A stretch of 64,000 nt of DNA from Bifidobacterium aerophilum (lineage in GTDB: Bacteria > Actinomycetota > Actinomycetes > Actinomycetales > Bifidobacteriaceae), in NCBI RefSeq assembly GCF_010667685.1, contig NZ_WHZW01000006.1, forward strand, positions 1-64,000, written 5' to 3'. The position numbers and the translations under genes are program-made. The notes below the pieces were generated by a model. That model saw only the letters and a list, made by a program, of their open reading frames with translations, did not search any database and was not told the DNA's origin. Shown here piece after piece: positions 7,880-16,006 of this stretch. Position 1 is the stretch's first letter, and each line of letters starts with the position of its first letter.

Positions 7880-10075
7880 TCACAGCAGCTTCGTGCTTTC
7901 CACTTGTGCCACGTACCACTTGTTGAACCCGACAAGCGGCTTCCTCAGCAACAGGCCGAGCAGCAGCAGCGGAGGTACGAACAGCAGCAGCTTGCCCATC
8001 GCGATCCAGTAGTCGTTCGCGTAGATGCCCGCGATCGCCGCGCGCACCATCGTCACCGAATGCGTCACCGGCAGCCAGGGGCTGAGCGCGGAGACGAAAT
8101 CGGGCAGGATCTGCAGCGGGTACGCCGCGCCCGACCCGCAGATCTGCACCACCAGGTACAGCACGCCGATCGCCTTGCCCACGTTGCCGAAGCTCACCAC
8201 CATCGTGTACGCGAAGAACGAGTACACGAGCGAGCTCACCCAGCCGTCGAGCATGAACAGCCACGGGTGCACGGCCTGCACGCGCATGAACAGCAGCGTG
8301 CCCGCGCACGAGACCGTGCTTTGCAGCAGCGCGATCGTCGCGAACACGCCGTAATGGCCGAGATACAGCTGATGCGCCCGCACTCGACGCCCGCCGGCGG
8401 CTGCTTCGAGCTCGTCACGCACGCGCCGCGACACCGACGTCTTGAGCGTCACCGCCATGAGCAGCGAGCCGACCCACAACGGCAGGAACGTGTACAGCGG
8501 CGCCAGCGAACTGCCGAAATTCGCGACCGGGAACACGGCCTTGCGTTTGAGCTGCACCGGCGCGGCCAGCGTCGCCGCCAACGCCTCCGTGTCCGAGCCG
8601 AGCAGTTCCTTGACCTGTCCCATGTCGCCGCTGTTCAGCGCGGTCTTCATCTTCGCAGTGAAATCGGTCAGCCGCTTGCTCGCCTTGGTCAGCGTCGCCG
8701 CGGTGTCGTTCAGCGTCGCCTTCACGTCCGCGAGCTTGGCGTCGGCCGAGTCGGACGCCTTGCGCAGGTCGCCGATCGCATCGGACGCCGACGACGATTC
8801 CAGCGTCGAGGTCACGTCCTTGACCGACGCCGCCAGCGAGTTCAGCTGCGGCTTGAGCGAATCGTCGAACTGCGACTTGACCGAGGTGACGCTCGACTTT
8901 GCCTGGTTCGCGAGATCCTTGATCTTCTGACGTTCGGCCTGCGCGTTCGACTGCTTCGTTTCCAGATCGCCGGCGGCGCCGTTGAGCGAGTCACGCAGCG
9001 CGGTCTGCCGTGCGATGATCCGGTCAAGCCCGTCCAGCAGCGCGGTCTGCACGTCCGCGCCGATCGTCGTGTTCGGATCCAGTGCGGCGATCGTGTCGCG
9101 GATCGACTGGTATTGCGCGCGCTGCTCGTCCACGTTCGTGGCCTGCGCACGCAGCGACGTCGCCAGATCCGCGGTCGACTGGCCGGCGCTCGCGTACACC
9201 GCGTCGATGTTGCTCGACACCGCGTCGAAACTGTCCGCGCTGGTCGCCAGCGCGTCGGACAGCGCGTCCGACGCCGAGTCCAGCGCGGCCGTCACGGACG
9301 AGGCGCCCGACTTCGCCGCGTCGATCTGCTTCTTGCCGGCATCGGCCGAGTCGGACGCCGTGTCGATCAGGTCGACCGAGCTCGACATCAGCGAGCCTGC
9401 CGAATCGGTGAGCGTTCCGTACATCGTCAGCATCGACGCCGTGTCGGTCAGCGTCGTCGCGAAATCGCCGACCTTCGCGTTGAACGTGCCGAGCATCTGC
9501 GTGGCCTGCGGGTCGTCGAGCCGGTCGATCAGGCTCGACGCGATGGACAGCGCCGTGCCGGTGATTGTCTCGGCGAACATCTCGTTGATCTGCGCGGCCA
9601 CCTGGTCGGCGCCCTGTCCGGTCACCTTCGGCGCGAGCGCGTTGATCTTCTCGTTCGTGTAGTACGTGAGCTTCGCGTGGTCGACGCTGTCGGACGTGAA
9701 GAACGTCATCATCTTCTCGGAGAAGTCCTTCGGGATGATCACGGCGGCGTAGTATTCGCCGGATTTGGTGCCGTCGATCGCGTCGGCCTCGCTCGTGAAC
9801 GTCCAGTCGAGCTGGCTGTTGGCGCGCAGGGCGTTGACGACCGAGTCGCCGACGGTGATCTTCACCGGGATCAGGTCGGACTGGTAGCCCTCGTCGACGC
9901 TGGCGACCGCGAACTTCAGGTTGCCGGTGTTCGAGAACGGATCCCAGCTCGCCGCGATGTTGAACCACGAGAACAGGCCGGGGATCGTGACCAGTCCGAT
10001 CACGATGATGATCGAGACGACGTTGCCGGTGATGCGGCGCAGGTCGCCGAGAAACAGTCTGAGGATCGTGCTCAC
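7880..10075 (-). CDS. YhgE/Pip-family membrane protein (first)
   Basis: Membrane protein of 731 residues. One N-terminal segment (about 18-38, followed by FSWFNIAASWDPFSNTG, typical of YhgE/Pip) leads into a long extracytoplasmic region rich in Ala, Ser, Asp and Lys with predicted coiled coil (about 160-480). Five or six segments follow at the C-terminus. The architecture is that of the phage-infection-protein family, whose C-terminal part resembles ABC-2 permeases. The start is GTG at 10075, overlapping the upstream gene's TGA as GTGA, so translation is probably coupled. With its larger partner and the nearby TetR gene it may form a regulated export or envelope-stress unit; function is not known. 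Confidence 0.8.
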   Translation of the reverse strand: MSTILRLFLGDLRRITGNVVSIIIVIGLVTIPGLFSWFNIAASWDPFSNTGNLKFAVASVDEGYQSDLIPVKITVGDSVVNALRANSQLDWTFTSEADAIDGTKSGEYYAAVIIPKDFSEKMMTFFTSDSVDHAKLTYYTNEKINALAPKVTGQGADQVAAQINEMFAETITGTALSIASSLIDRLDDPQATQMLGTFNAKVGDFATTLTDTASMLTMYGTLTDSAGSLMSSSVDLIDTASDSADAGKKQIDAAKSGASSVTAALDSASDALSDALATSADSFDAVSSNIDAVYASAGQSTADLATSLRAQATNVDEQRAQYQSIRDTIAALDPNTTIGADVQTALLDGLDRIIARQTALRDSLNGAAGDLETKQSNAQAERQKIKDLANQAKSSVTSVKSQFDDSLKPQLNSLAASVKDVTSTLESSSASDAIGDLRKASDSADAKLADVKATLNDTAATLTKASKRLTDFTAKMKTALNSGDMGQVKELLGSDTEALAATLAAPVQLKRKAVFPVANFGSSLAPLYTFLPLWVGSLLMAVTLKTSVSRRVRDELEAAAGGRRVRAHQLYLGHYGVFATIALLQSTVSCAGTLLFMRVQAVHPWLFMLDGWVSSLVYSFFAYTMVVSFGNVGKAIGVLYLVVQICGSGAAYPLQILPDFVSALSPWLPVTHSVTMVRAAIAGIYANDYWIAMGKLLLFVPPLLLLGLLLRKPLVGFNKWYVAQVESTKLL

Positions 10076-12768
10076 TGCGCGTGCCTGCCTTCCTTGTGAT
10101 CGGAGTTGTTGAGACGGTTGGCGAGCTCGGCGAGGTTGCCGAGCAGCGGTTCGATGGGCTGCGTGTCCGCGAGCGACTCGCGCAGCGGCGTGGTCGCCGG
10201 GGCGCCGGGCTTGGCATGGCGGCGGCGTTTCGCGCGTTCACCCGTGTACAGGAATTCGCGGATCGCCTCGTCGCTGAGCGTGCCGAGTCGGGTCTGGCGT
10301 TCGAAGCTGTCGCGCATGAGCTCGATCGTCATGAGGAAGCCGATGATGAGCAGGATCCAGATGATCCATGTCGCCAGGGCGACGAGTTTGATGCCGACAG
10401 CGCCGTTCGCGCCGGTCACCAGCGAGAACGTGACCGCAAGGATCGCCGGCACCGCGAGTCCGGCCACGAGCGCGCCGCGTTTGAGCCGCGGATAGCGCGC
10501 CATGAACGCGGCCGCGCGCCGTTCGATGCCGGCGCGGTACACGTCCTTGTCTGCGAGCATGCGGATCGCCTGCGCCATGCTGAACGAACGGTCCGGCATG
10601 TGCACCTCCTCGCCGACGAACATGTCGCTTTCCGCGAGCTGCCGCGCGAACAGGCGGTTGAGATTGGTGAGCAGAGGCCGCACGGCGAGTCCGATCGCGA
10701 ACGAGACGGCAGCGAACACGAACAGCATGGCGATGTTGCGGATCCAATGGGTCTGGTAGAAGCCGCCGATCGTCTCGCGGAACGCGCTGATCGAGTACGT
10801 GAACGGGAAGAACGGGTAGAGCACGCGGTAGAAGCGCGGCATCATCTCGATCGGGTACAGGCCGGACGCGCCCGGGATCTGCACGATGATCAGCGCCACG
10901 CACAGGCCCTTGCCGACGTGCATGAGCGTGGATGACAGCATGTAGATCAGGCTCAGGTAGGAGAGCGACGTGATCACGCCGGTGAGGACGAACAGCGGCG
11001 CGTTCACGGTCTGCACGCCGAGGATGAGGTCGCCGGCGGTCGTGATGACGCCCTGCGCGGCGGCCGGGACGGCGAGCAGCAGGAAACGGGCGAGATAGCG
11101 TTCGGTGGCGTTCGGGGCTTCGGGCAGGTCTTCGTCGTCGACTTCGAGCTTGACGATCACCATCAGCGCGAACGCGCCCACCCACAGCGCCATGTTCGTG
11201 AACAGCGGTGCCATGCCGGAACCGTACGTGGCTACCGGGTACACGGTTTTCGTGTCGAGCACGGTGGGGGAGAGCATGAACTCGGAGATCGCGGAGACGT
11301 CGAGCTTGCCGTCGGTGCCGAACAGGCCGGACAGCGCGCTGGAGGTGCCGAGCGCGCTCAGATCGGTGGCGGTGGTGCCGAGCTTGGTTTCGATCGTGGC
11401 GAGGCCCTTGTCGGTCTGCTTGAGGGCCGCTTTCGTGTCCTTTGCCGCTTGGTCGAGCTGGTCGAGCACGGTTTCGGTCTGGCTGAACAGCGCGTCCTGA
11501 CTGGTGACGGTGCCGGCGAGCGTGGTCGCGGTCTGCGACAGCGAGGTCAGGCCCGAGTTGAGTTTTGGCAGTGCGTCGCCGGACAGCGTCTTGCGTGCGG
11601 ACGTGGTCGCGTCGAGCGTGGTCTGCGTGGCCGTGTTCAGCGAGTCGGCGGCGTTCGCCGTGGTGCCGATCAGCGAACCGGTGTCGCTGTTGAGCGCCTG
11701 CAGTCGCGTGATCGAATCGCCGACCTTCTGGTTCTGCGTTTCGAGACGGTTGATCAGGTCGGTGACAACGATCGTGGACGGCAGCTTTTTCAGCTGTTCG
11801 ATAAGGGATTTCGTGGCGTCGTTCGTCTGCTTGGCGCCGTCGAGCGCGTCGCCGACCACGCCGTTCGCGGTGGTCATGCCGGACGCGAGCGAGGAGATGC
11901 CGAGGTTGGCCTTTGCGCTCGCCTGGGAGAGCAGGCTGGTGCCTTGGTCGAACGCGGAGGAGGAGTCGGAGACGAAGGCGTTGGCCGTGTTCTGCGTGTC
12001 GGTGATGAGCTGCGATGTGGATGCGAGCGCGCTGCCGGCGTTCGCCGCGACGATCTTGGCCTGTGCGAGCGTGGTGCGGGCGTCCTTGGTTTTGTCGGGG
12101 ATCGTGTCGAGCGTCTTCGTGAGGTCGTCGATCGACTTGCGTGCCTTGGTGATCCTGCCTTGTGCGTCGGTGAGCTGCTTGACGGTGCGCGCCGTCGTCT
12201 CGTCCATCTGCGCGCCGAGCTTGTCGCCGGCCTGGTTGACGACGTTCGAGATGACCTCGCTGGCGGTGGAGACGAACGCGTTGTTGACCTGCGTGTCGAC
12301 GGTGGACGCGCCGGTGTCGGTGATCTTCGGGGCGACCGCGTTCGCCTTTTCGTTCACGTAGTATTCGAGCGTCGGGCGTTTCTCGCCGTTCGTGATCACG
12401 CCGGCCATGTCCGCGCTGAAGTCCTTGGGGATGACGATGGCCGCGTAGCTGCGCCCGGATTCGACGAGCCGCATAGCCTCGGCCTCGTCGACGAACTGCC
12501 AGCCGAGGTCGTGGTTCTCCTTGAGCTGGGCGACGAGCTGGTCGCCCAGGTTGAGGGTGCCGAGCATCGCGTCGTCGGTGCCCTTGTCGTTGTTCACGAC
12601 GGCGACCTGCACGCCTTTGGTGTTGCTGTACGGATCCCAGAACCCGACGATGTTGAACCATGCGTACAGGGCGGGGATCACGGTCAGGCCGCCGATGATG
12701 ATCCATGCGGTCGGCACGCGCAGCAGTCGCAGCGCGTCGCGGCGCAGTATCTTCAGCACATTGCTCAT
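10072..12768 (-). CDS. YhgE/Pip-family membrane protein (second, larger)
   Basis: Membrane protein of 898 residues starting at the ATG whose complement is 12766-12768, preceded by GAAGGACGAC. The reading frame runs further upstream, but nothing there looks coding. The N-terminus has a transmembrane segment (about 16-36) and the family motif ALYAWFNIVGFWDPYSNTKG. A coiled-coil-rich external region follows, then a cluster of C-terminal segments. Compared with its neighbour it has about 170 extra C-terminal residues with two more hydrophobic segments and a basic tail. It overlaps the next gene by four bases. The pair probably works as a complex. Confidence 0.8.
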   Translation of the reverse strand: MSNVLKILRRDALRLLRVPTAWIIIGGLTVIPALYAWFNIVGFWDPYSNTKGVQVAVVNNDKGTDDAMLGTLNLGDQLVAQLKENHDLGWQFVDEAEAMRLVESGRSYAAIVIPKDFSADMAGVITNGEKRPTLEYYVNEKANAVAPKITDTGASTVDTQVNNAFVSTASEVISNVVNQAGDKLGAQMDETTARTVKQLTDAQGRITKARKSIDDLTKTLDTIPDKTKDARTTLAQAKIVAANAGSALASTSQLITDTQNTANAFVSDSSSAFDQGTSLLSQASAKANLGISSLASGMTTANGVVGDALDGAKQTNDATKSLIEQLKKLPSTIVVTDLINRLETQNQKVGDSITRLQALNSDTGSLIGTTANAADSLNTATQTTLDATTSARKTLSGDALPKLNSGLTSLSQTATTLAGTVTSQDALFSQTETVLDQLDQAAKDTKAALKQTDKGLATIETKLGTTATDLSALGTSSALSGLFGTDGKLDVSAISEFMLSPTVLDTKTVYPVATYGSGMAPLFTNMALWVGAFALMVIVKLEVDDEDLPEAPNATERYLARFLLLAVPAAAQGVITTAGDLILGVQTVNAPLFVLTGVITSLSYLSLIYMLSSTLMHVGKGLCVALIIVQIPGASGLYPIEMMPRFYRVLYPFFPFTYSISAFRETIGGFYQTHWIRNIAMLFVFAAVSFAIGLAVRPLLTNLNRLFARQLAESDMFVGEEVHMPDRSFSMAQAIRMLADKDVYRAGIERRAAAFMARYPRLKRGALVAGLAVPAILAVTFSLVTGANGAVGIKLVALATWIIWILLIIGFLMTIELMRDSFERQTRLGTLSDEAIREFLYTGERAKRRRHAKPGAPATTPLRESLADTQPIEPLLGNLAELANRLNNSDHKEGRHAQ

Positions 12769-12835
12769 GTCGTCCTTCTCGTGTGGATGGGTTGACGCGG
12801 TTGGTCGCGGATGATGGTTCTTGCGCGCTACGGAT

Positions 12836-12851
12836 TGCGTAGCGCTACGCA
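12836..12851. promoter_or_regulatory. 16-bp perfect palindrome, candidate TetR operator
   Basis: TGCGTAGCGCTACGCA is a perfect palindrome, flanked by outer CTACG (12828-12832) and CGTAG (12855-12859) arms. It sits in the 170-base gap between the divergent Pip operon and the CmpB-like gene. Size and position suit a TetR-family dimer. That it is bound by the regulator at 7087-7674 is inferred. Confidence 0.5.
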
Positions 12852-12939
12852 TCACGTAGTGTATATCCGGGGGTGGATCGTCTTTCGTCGGGCGTCCGAC
12901 AGAGGCACGCGGTTGGGCGGCGCTGCTAGCGTGGATGCC

Positions 12940-14373
12940 ATGAGCGAAACCCCAGCGCAGTGCGAAGCGAACGAATCCGACCCGATGGGAGCCGGTCTGG
13001 GCAAGCCGTCCGTCGCCGAAGCGGGCGAGCGTGCGGAACGGGCCGCGGCGGATCCGGTCATGGGCGAGCGGGCCGAACAGGCGTCGGACATCGCGCCGAT
13101 CATCGGTATCCCGGGGGAGGTCAAGCCGGAACCGGACACGTCGGCGGACGCGGCGGCCGAAACCGACAAGCCGATCCCCGGCGACGTGAACGGCGACGGC
13201 GTCGTCGACATCGACGACCGCCGGCTGCCGCTCGTCGCCCGCGTTTACGGCGTCCTGCTGATCATCCAGGGACTGTCGACCATCCCGAGCATCGCGTTCG
13301 CCGTCATCGACGTCGTGCGTGACCTCATATCCGGCACGGTCATCATCGGCCAGCCCGGCCTCACCGCGATCCTCAGCTGGCTGTCGGCCGGCGTGAACTC
13401 GCTCACCACCGTCATCCTCATGGTGTTCGGCGTCCTGCTGATCCTCAACCGGCGCCGGCACGCGGCCCGCTGGACCGAAGCGCTCATCCCGCTGACCATC
13501 GCCGAAGGCCTGTTCGTCGTCATGCTCGACGGCCTCGCCTCGCCATTGCTCCAGCCGATCGTCCAGCTCATCATCCTCGTCACGCTGTCGATCACCGTCG
13601 ATCCCGCGCTGCGCGAGGAACGCCGCCTGAAAACCGCCCTCTGGCAGATGGACCAGCGCGACGCCTACGAGGAGGGCCTCGCCAAGGGCATGCCCGGACG
13701 CGACCTGAGCGGCAAGGGCTACATCTCGCTCGACTTCTTCAACCTGTTCTGGCTGTTCGTGGTCGGCTGCGTGTTCGGTCTGACCGTCGAGACTCTCTAC
13801 CATCTGGCGATGTACGGCGGCGAATGGCAGGATCGCGCGGGACTGCTGTGGGGGCCGTTCTCGCCGATCTACGGCTGCGGCGCGGTGATTCTGACCGTGC
13901 TGCTCAACCGGCTGTGGCGGCAGAACTGGCTGCTCATCTTCTGCGCGAGCGCGGTGATCGGCGGCACGTTCGAATACCTGACCAGCTGGTTCATGGAGGT
14001 CGCGTTCGGCATCACCGCGTGGGACTACACCGGCCAGTGGCTGTCGATCGACGGACGCACGTCCGGCAAGTTCATGTTCTTCTGGGGCGTGCTGGGGCTG
14101 GCATGGATCAAGCTGATCCTGCCGCATCTGCTGGCGATGATCCAGCGGATCCCGTGGCGGTGGCGATACATGCTCACGCTGGTGTTCTTCGTGTTCATGG
14201 TCGTGGACGCGACGATGACCCTGATGGCGCTGGACGCGTGGTATTCGCGGCTGGCGGGCATTTCGGCCGATTCGCCGGTCTCGCGCTTCTTCGCCACGCA
14301 TTTCGACAACGAGTTCATGGCGAACCGCTTCCAGACCATGCACCTCGACCCGTCCAAGGCCGGGCGCGCGTAG
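12940..14373 (+). CDS. CmpB-like multi-pass membrane protein
   Basis: Protein of 477 residues. An acidic cytoplasmic N-terminal part (1-85) ends in GDVNGDGVVDIDD, which resembles a single EF-hand/dockerin calcium loop. A four-segment region follows (about 100-230). The C-terminal half (FFNLFWLFVVGCVFGLTVE ... LLWGPFSPIYGCGA ... GTFEYLTSWFMEVAFG ... WDYTGQWLSI) matches the putative type IV ABC-transporter membrane family PF06541 (CmpB). The ATG at 12940 is preferred; a GTG three codons upstream is possible and neither has a good Shine-Dalgarno. It is transcribed away from the Pip operon through a shared palindrome, suggesting joint control. Function unknown. Confidence 0.75.
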   Translation: MSETPAQCEANESDPMGAGLGKPSVAEAGERAERAAADPVMGERAEQASDIAPIIGIPGEVKPEPDTSADAAAETDKPIPGDVNGDGVVDIDDRRLPLVARVYGVLLIIQGLSTIPSIAFAVIDVVRDLISGTVIIGQPGLTAILSWLSAGVNSLTTVILMVFGVLLILNRRRHAARWTEALIPLTIAEGLFVVMLDGLASPLLQPIVQLIILVTLSITVDPALREERRLKTALWQMDQRDAYEEGLAKGMPGRDLSGKGYISLDFFNLFWLFVVGCVFGLTVETLYHLAMYGGEWQDRAGLLWGPFSPIYGCGAVILTVLLNRLWRQNWLLIFCASAVIGGTFEYLTSWFMEVAFGITAWDYTGQWLSIDGRTSGKFMFFWGVLGLAWIKLILPHLLAMIQRIPWRWRYMLTLVFFVFMVVDATMTLMALDAWYSRLAGISADSPVSRFFATHFDNEFMANRFQTMHLDPSKAGRA

Positions 14374-14393
14374 CGGCGCGGCCGAGTCGACGC

Positions 14394-14442
14394 GTGGCGG
14401 AAATGTCTCGCTGAGGGGATGCCGGTGAGCGAAAACCGCCAC
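14394..14442. repeat. GTGGCGG hairpin repeat, copy 1
   Basis: The element begins GTGGCGG and ends CCGCCAC, with CTCGCTGAGGGG and GGTGAGCG inside. A matching element in reverse orientation lies at 33674-33723 with the same ends and inner parts. It sits just past the stop of the CmpB-like gene, where it could help terminate transcription. Confidence 0.6.
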
Positions 14443-14588
14443 GAGGGTGGGACGGCTGAGGAGAAGACGATATCGCCTGGGAACGGGGGGTATTGTGTCG
14501 CGGGCCGAAGCCCGATAGATTGGGTGGAGTTTGTCCGTTCCGCGCGGTTCGTCGACGCGGACGTCATATGCACAGCATCGGAGATCGC

Positions 14589-15215
14589 ATGAACCAGCCC
14601 AACCAGCCCGCCGTCCAGTCCCCGAAATCCTCCCGTCTCGCCGTCCCCGACCTCATCTCGATCGGCATCTTCACCGCCCTGTACTTCGTGTGCGTGTGCG
14701 TCGCCACGCTCGTCTCCACGCTCATCGCCGGCGCCGGTACGATCTTCCTGCCCGCCGTCGCCGCGCTGATCTGCGGACCGGTGTTCATGCTGTCGGTCGC
14801 GCGCGTCGGCAAGTTCGGCGGCATCACCGTGATGGGCGTCGTGATCGGCCTGTTCCTGTTCGTGTCCGGCCATTTCGCGCTGTCGTTCGTCGCCAGCGTC
14901 GTCTTCCCGCTCGCCGGCGACCTCATCGCCCGCATCGGCAACTACAAGAACCGCGTCACCATCCTCATCGGCTACGTCGTGTTCTGCTATGGCCTGACCG
15001 GCCCGATCCTGCCGCTGTGGTTCATGAAGGACGCGTACGTCGCCTCCCTGGAAGCGCGCGGCAAAAGCGCGGCATACATCAACGACCTGTTCTCACAGAT
15101 CAGCGTCGGCTCGTTCTTCGTGGCGATGGCCGCGATCCTCGTGTGCGGCCTGATCGGCGGCTGGTTCGGCCAGCGCATCCTCAAGAAGCACTTCGTCAAG
15201 GCCGGCATCGCCTGA
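14589..15215 (+). CDS. ECF transporter S component, MptD type
   Basis: Membrane protein of 208 residues with five or six hydrophobic segments (starting LISIGIFTALYFVCVCVAT), resembling the MptD/Trep_Strep group of putative ECF substrate-binding subunits. The S component confers substrate specificity. The ATG at 14589 follows CGGAGATCGC; an ATG seven codons upstream has no ribosome-binding site. The next gene, the T component, overlaps by one base (TGATG). S, T, A and a ZinT-like gene form a tight operon with overlaps at every junction. The substrate is not known for this subgroup; the terminal ZinT-like gene suggests a metal. Confidence 0.8.
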   Translation: MNQPNQPAVQSPKSSRLAVPDLISIGIFTALYFVCVCVATLVSTLIAGAGTIFLPAVAALICGPVFMLSVARVGKFGGITVMGVVIGLFLFVSGHFALSFVASVVFPLAGDLIARIGNYKNRVTILIGYVVFCYGLTGPILPLWFMKDAYVASLEARGKSAAYINDLFSQISVGSFFVAMAAILVCGLIGGWFGQRILKKHFVKAGIA

Positions 15216-16006
15216 TGCCAGTCACCGCCGCGTCCCGCCGTCTCGACCCGCGAGCGAAACTGTATCTGCTGCTGCTTGCGAACCTGCTGCTGTTCTTCCA
15301 CGTGGACACGCGCGGCGAGGCGATCATGGTCGCACTGTTCCTGCTGCCGCTGTTCGCGGCCGGACGTTGGAAGAACGGATTGCGACTGGCCGTGCTGTAC
15401 TTCGCGTTGCTCGGGTTGGGACTATGGTCGGACGCGGTGACGCTGGACGGCGCGGGCGGCGGTTCCGGCGGATCACTGATCGGCATGATGGACGGCGGCG
15501 CGAACGACGGCGGCGCGGCGACGTTCGCCGTGACCGCCGGCCACGTCGCCGGACTGCTGTCGGTCGGCATCCGCATGATGATGCCGTGCCTGATCACCGG
15601 CGCGTATGCGTTCACCACGACGTCGATCAGCGAATTCGTATGCGCGATGCGGCGCATGCACGTACCGGAGGCGATCGTCATCCCCTGCATGGTCGTCATC
15701 CGGTTCTTCCCGACCATCGTGCACGACTATCGGCAGATCCGCAACGCGATGGCCCTGCGCGGCATCGCGGCCGGACGGTTCGCGTTGGTGCGTCATCCGG
15801 TGCAATCACTGGAGTTCATCCTCGTGCCGCTGCTCATGAACGCGACGATCGTGTCGCGCGACCTGTCTGTCGCGGCGCTCACCAAAGGACTCGGCATCGC
15901 CGGCGAGCACACGTGTATGACCGTGATCCGCATGAGCTGGTTCGACTGGGCGTTCATGGCCGTGTGCACTGTGCCGCTGGCGCTCGCGATCGGAGGCGTG
16001 CTGTGA
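15215..16006 (+). CDS. ECF transporter T component
   Basis: EcfT/CbiQ-family coupling subunit of 263 residues with about five hydrophobic segments. The cytoplasmic coupling helix carries the family's short Ala-Arg-Gly-like motif in MALRGIAAG, which contacts the ATPases. The ATG overlaps the preceding TGA by one base, and the gene ends in a four-base overlap (GTGA) with the ATPase, so translation is coupled across the operon. A Gly-rich loop near residues 85-95 is unusual but looks like a surface insertion. Confidence 0.85.
   Translation: MPVTAASRRLDPRAKLYLLLLANLLLFFHVDTRGEAIMVALFLLPLFAAGRWKNGLRLAVLYFALLGLGLWSDAVTLDGAGGGSGGSLIGMMDGGANDGGAATFAVTAGHVAGLLSVGIRMMMPCLITGAYAFTTTSISEFVCAMRRMHVPEAIVIPCMVVIRFFPTIVHDYRQIRNAMALRGIAAGRFALVRHPVQSLEFILVPLLMNATIVSRDLSVAALTKGLGIAGEHTCMTVIRMSWFDWAFMAVCTVPLALAIGGVL

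Noticed and set aside
10072..14442. A single 1456-codon minus-strand frame
   Set aside because: Only 10072-12768 reads as a YhgE/Pip protein. The part beyond 12768 is antisense to the CmpB-like gene and very Arg/Asp/His-rich, as expected of a shadow frame.
14443..14588. Riboswitch ahead of the ECF operon
   Set aside because: Only a small GGGCCGAAGCCC hairpin is visible; no conserved riboswitch core (thiamine, cobalamin, folate, preQ1 or queuosine type) could be recognised.
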